From NCBI RefSeq assembly GCF_012516375.2, contig NZ_CP051204.2, forward strand, positions 496,001 to 560,000: a stretch of DNA of 64,000 bases, read 5' to 3'. Every line of letters begins with the position of its first letter. Positions within the stretch are counted from its first letter, which is position 1. Of this stretch, positions 63,748-64,000 are shown one piece after another. The notes under the pieces were generated by a model. The model was not told where the DNA came from. It saw nothing but the letters and a program-made list of their open reading frames with translations, and made no database searches. The stretch is from Chitinophaga oryzae (GTDB lineage: Bacteria > Bacteroidota > Bacteroidia > Chitinophagales > Chitinophagaceae). The translations under genes and the position numbers were made by a program.

Positions 63748-64000
63748 ATGTTTATGCGCTTGAAAACATTACTACTGGGAGGCGGCCTGCTTTTTTCTAC
63801 AATGGCCTGGGCACAGAATGGAAACGATAAAGTGATCAAAGGCAAAATTGAAATGAAAACCCTGATGCAGGACCAGTCTACCGATTGGTTTTATAAAGGG
63901 GTGAACAGCTATCAGCCCAACGATAATATGCTCAATTACATTAAATCCAACCGTACCAATTATAACCTGGTGGTGGTAATGGGCACCTGGGACGAAACCA
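63748..64000 (+). CDS. Exported thioredoxin-like protein (N-terminal part)
   Basis: The gene starts 4 bases after the MerR stop (ATG at 63748 or 63754) and runs off the window. A signal peptide ends about MAWAQ. The mature part (VIKGKIEMKTLMQDQSTDWFYKG, NYNLVVVMGTWDET) resembles thioredoxin-fold exported proteins of Bacteroidota, in which the last motif normally reads GTWC. Here Cys is absent and the Trp is followed by DET. Only 84 residues are visible, so the family is tentative. Confidence 0.5.
   Translation, partial: MFMRLKTLLLGGGLLFSTMAWAQNGNDKVIKGKIEMKTLMQDQSTDWFYKGVNSYQPNDNMLNYIKSNRTNYNLVVVMGTWDET

Noticed and set aside
1..64000. tRNA or rRNA genes
   Set aside because: No gap contains a recognisable tRNA cloverleaf or rRNA sequence on either strand by eye; a tRNAscan or Infernal run would be decisive.

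Overview
The window looks like a chromosome segment of a Bacteroidota bacterium, most likely Chitinophagaceae and probably Chitinophaga. The support is a complete gldKLMN cluster (type IX secretion and gliding), four tandem SusC/SusD outer-membrane uptake pairs, an IS1595-type transposase relative, DUF4271 and DUF4783 genes, and many Bacteroidota-type promoters with a TAnnTTTG -7 box. All identifications come from reading motifs and family resemblance; no database search was run.

Layout. 1-3.5 kb: end of a DUF4271 membrane protein, hemD, and a DUF255 thioredoxin-domain protein. 3.7-8.5 kb: gldK-gldL-gldM-gldN behind a clear promoter. 8.5-12.3 kb: a palindromic repeat element abutting a Crp/Fnr-type gene, a DinB-like gene, and a lipoprotein-uvrC operon. 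12.4-17.3 kb: gpmI, a DUF4783 protein, nadC, a lipid kinase and a SUI1-like protein, with repeat elements between them. 17.3-27.2 kb: aldo/keto reductase, AraC regulator, a GT39-like membrane glycosyltransferase, birA, rsfS-ftsH-LUD protein, lpxH and recO. 27.3-29.7 kb: a large MMPL/RND-type transporter.

30-52.4 kb is the accessory part. An intact but apparently catalytically dead IS1595-type transposase is followed by four same-direction SusC-SusD cassettes, each with its own long untranslated leader and most ending in a strong terminator. One cassette carries an additional lipoprotein. No glycoside hydrolase, polysaccharide lyase, sulfatase, ECF sigma or anti-sigma gene accompanies them. 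The only enzyme beside them is an M57 (HEIGH) metalloprotease lipoprotein, so the imported substrates are unknown and may not be glycans.

53.6-64 kb returns to housekeeping genes: a TlpA-like lipoprotein, gatB, an aldehyde dehydrogenase, a double-PDZ protein, alaS, an M23 peptidase gene interrupted by a one-base frameshift, a MerR-type regulator, and the start of a thioredoxin-like exported protein.

The best candidates for something undescribed are the transposase-derived protein next to the four-cassette SusCD array, the small palindromic elements that sit at gene starts and ends, and structured leaders (before lpxH, before the first susC, and an orphan terminator upstream of the glycosyltransferase gene).
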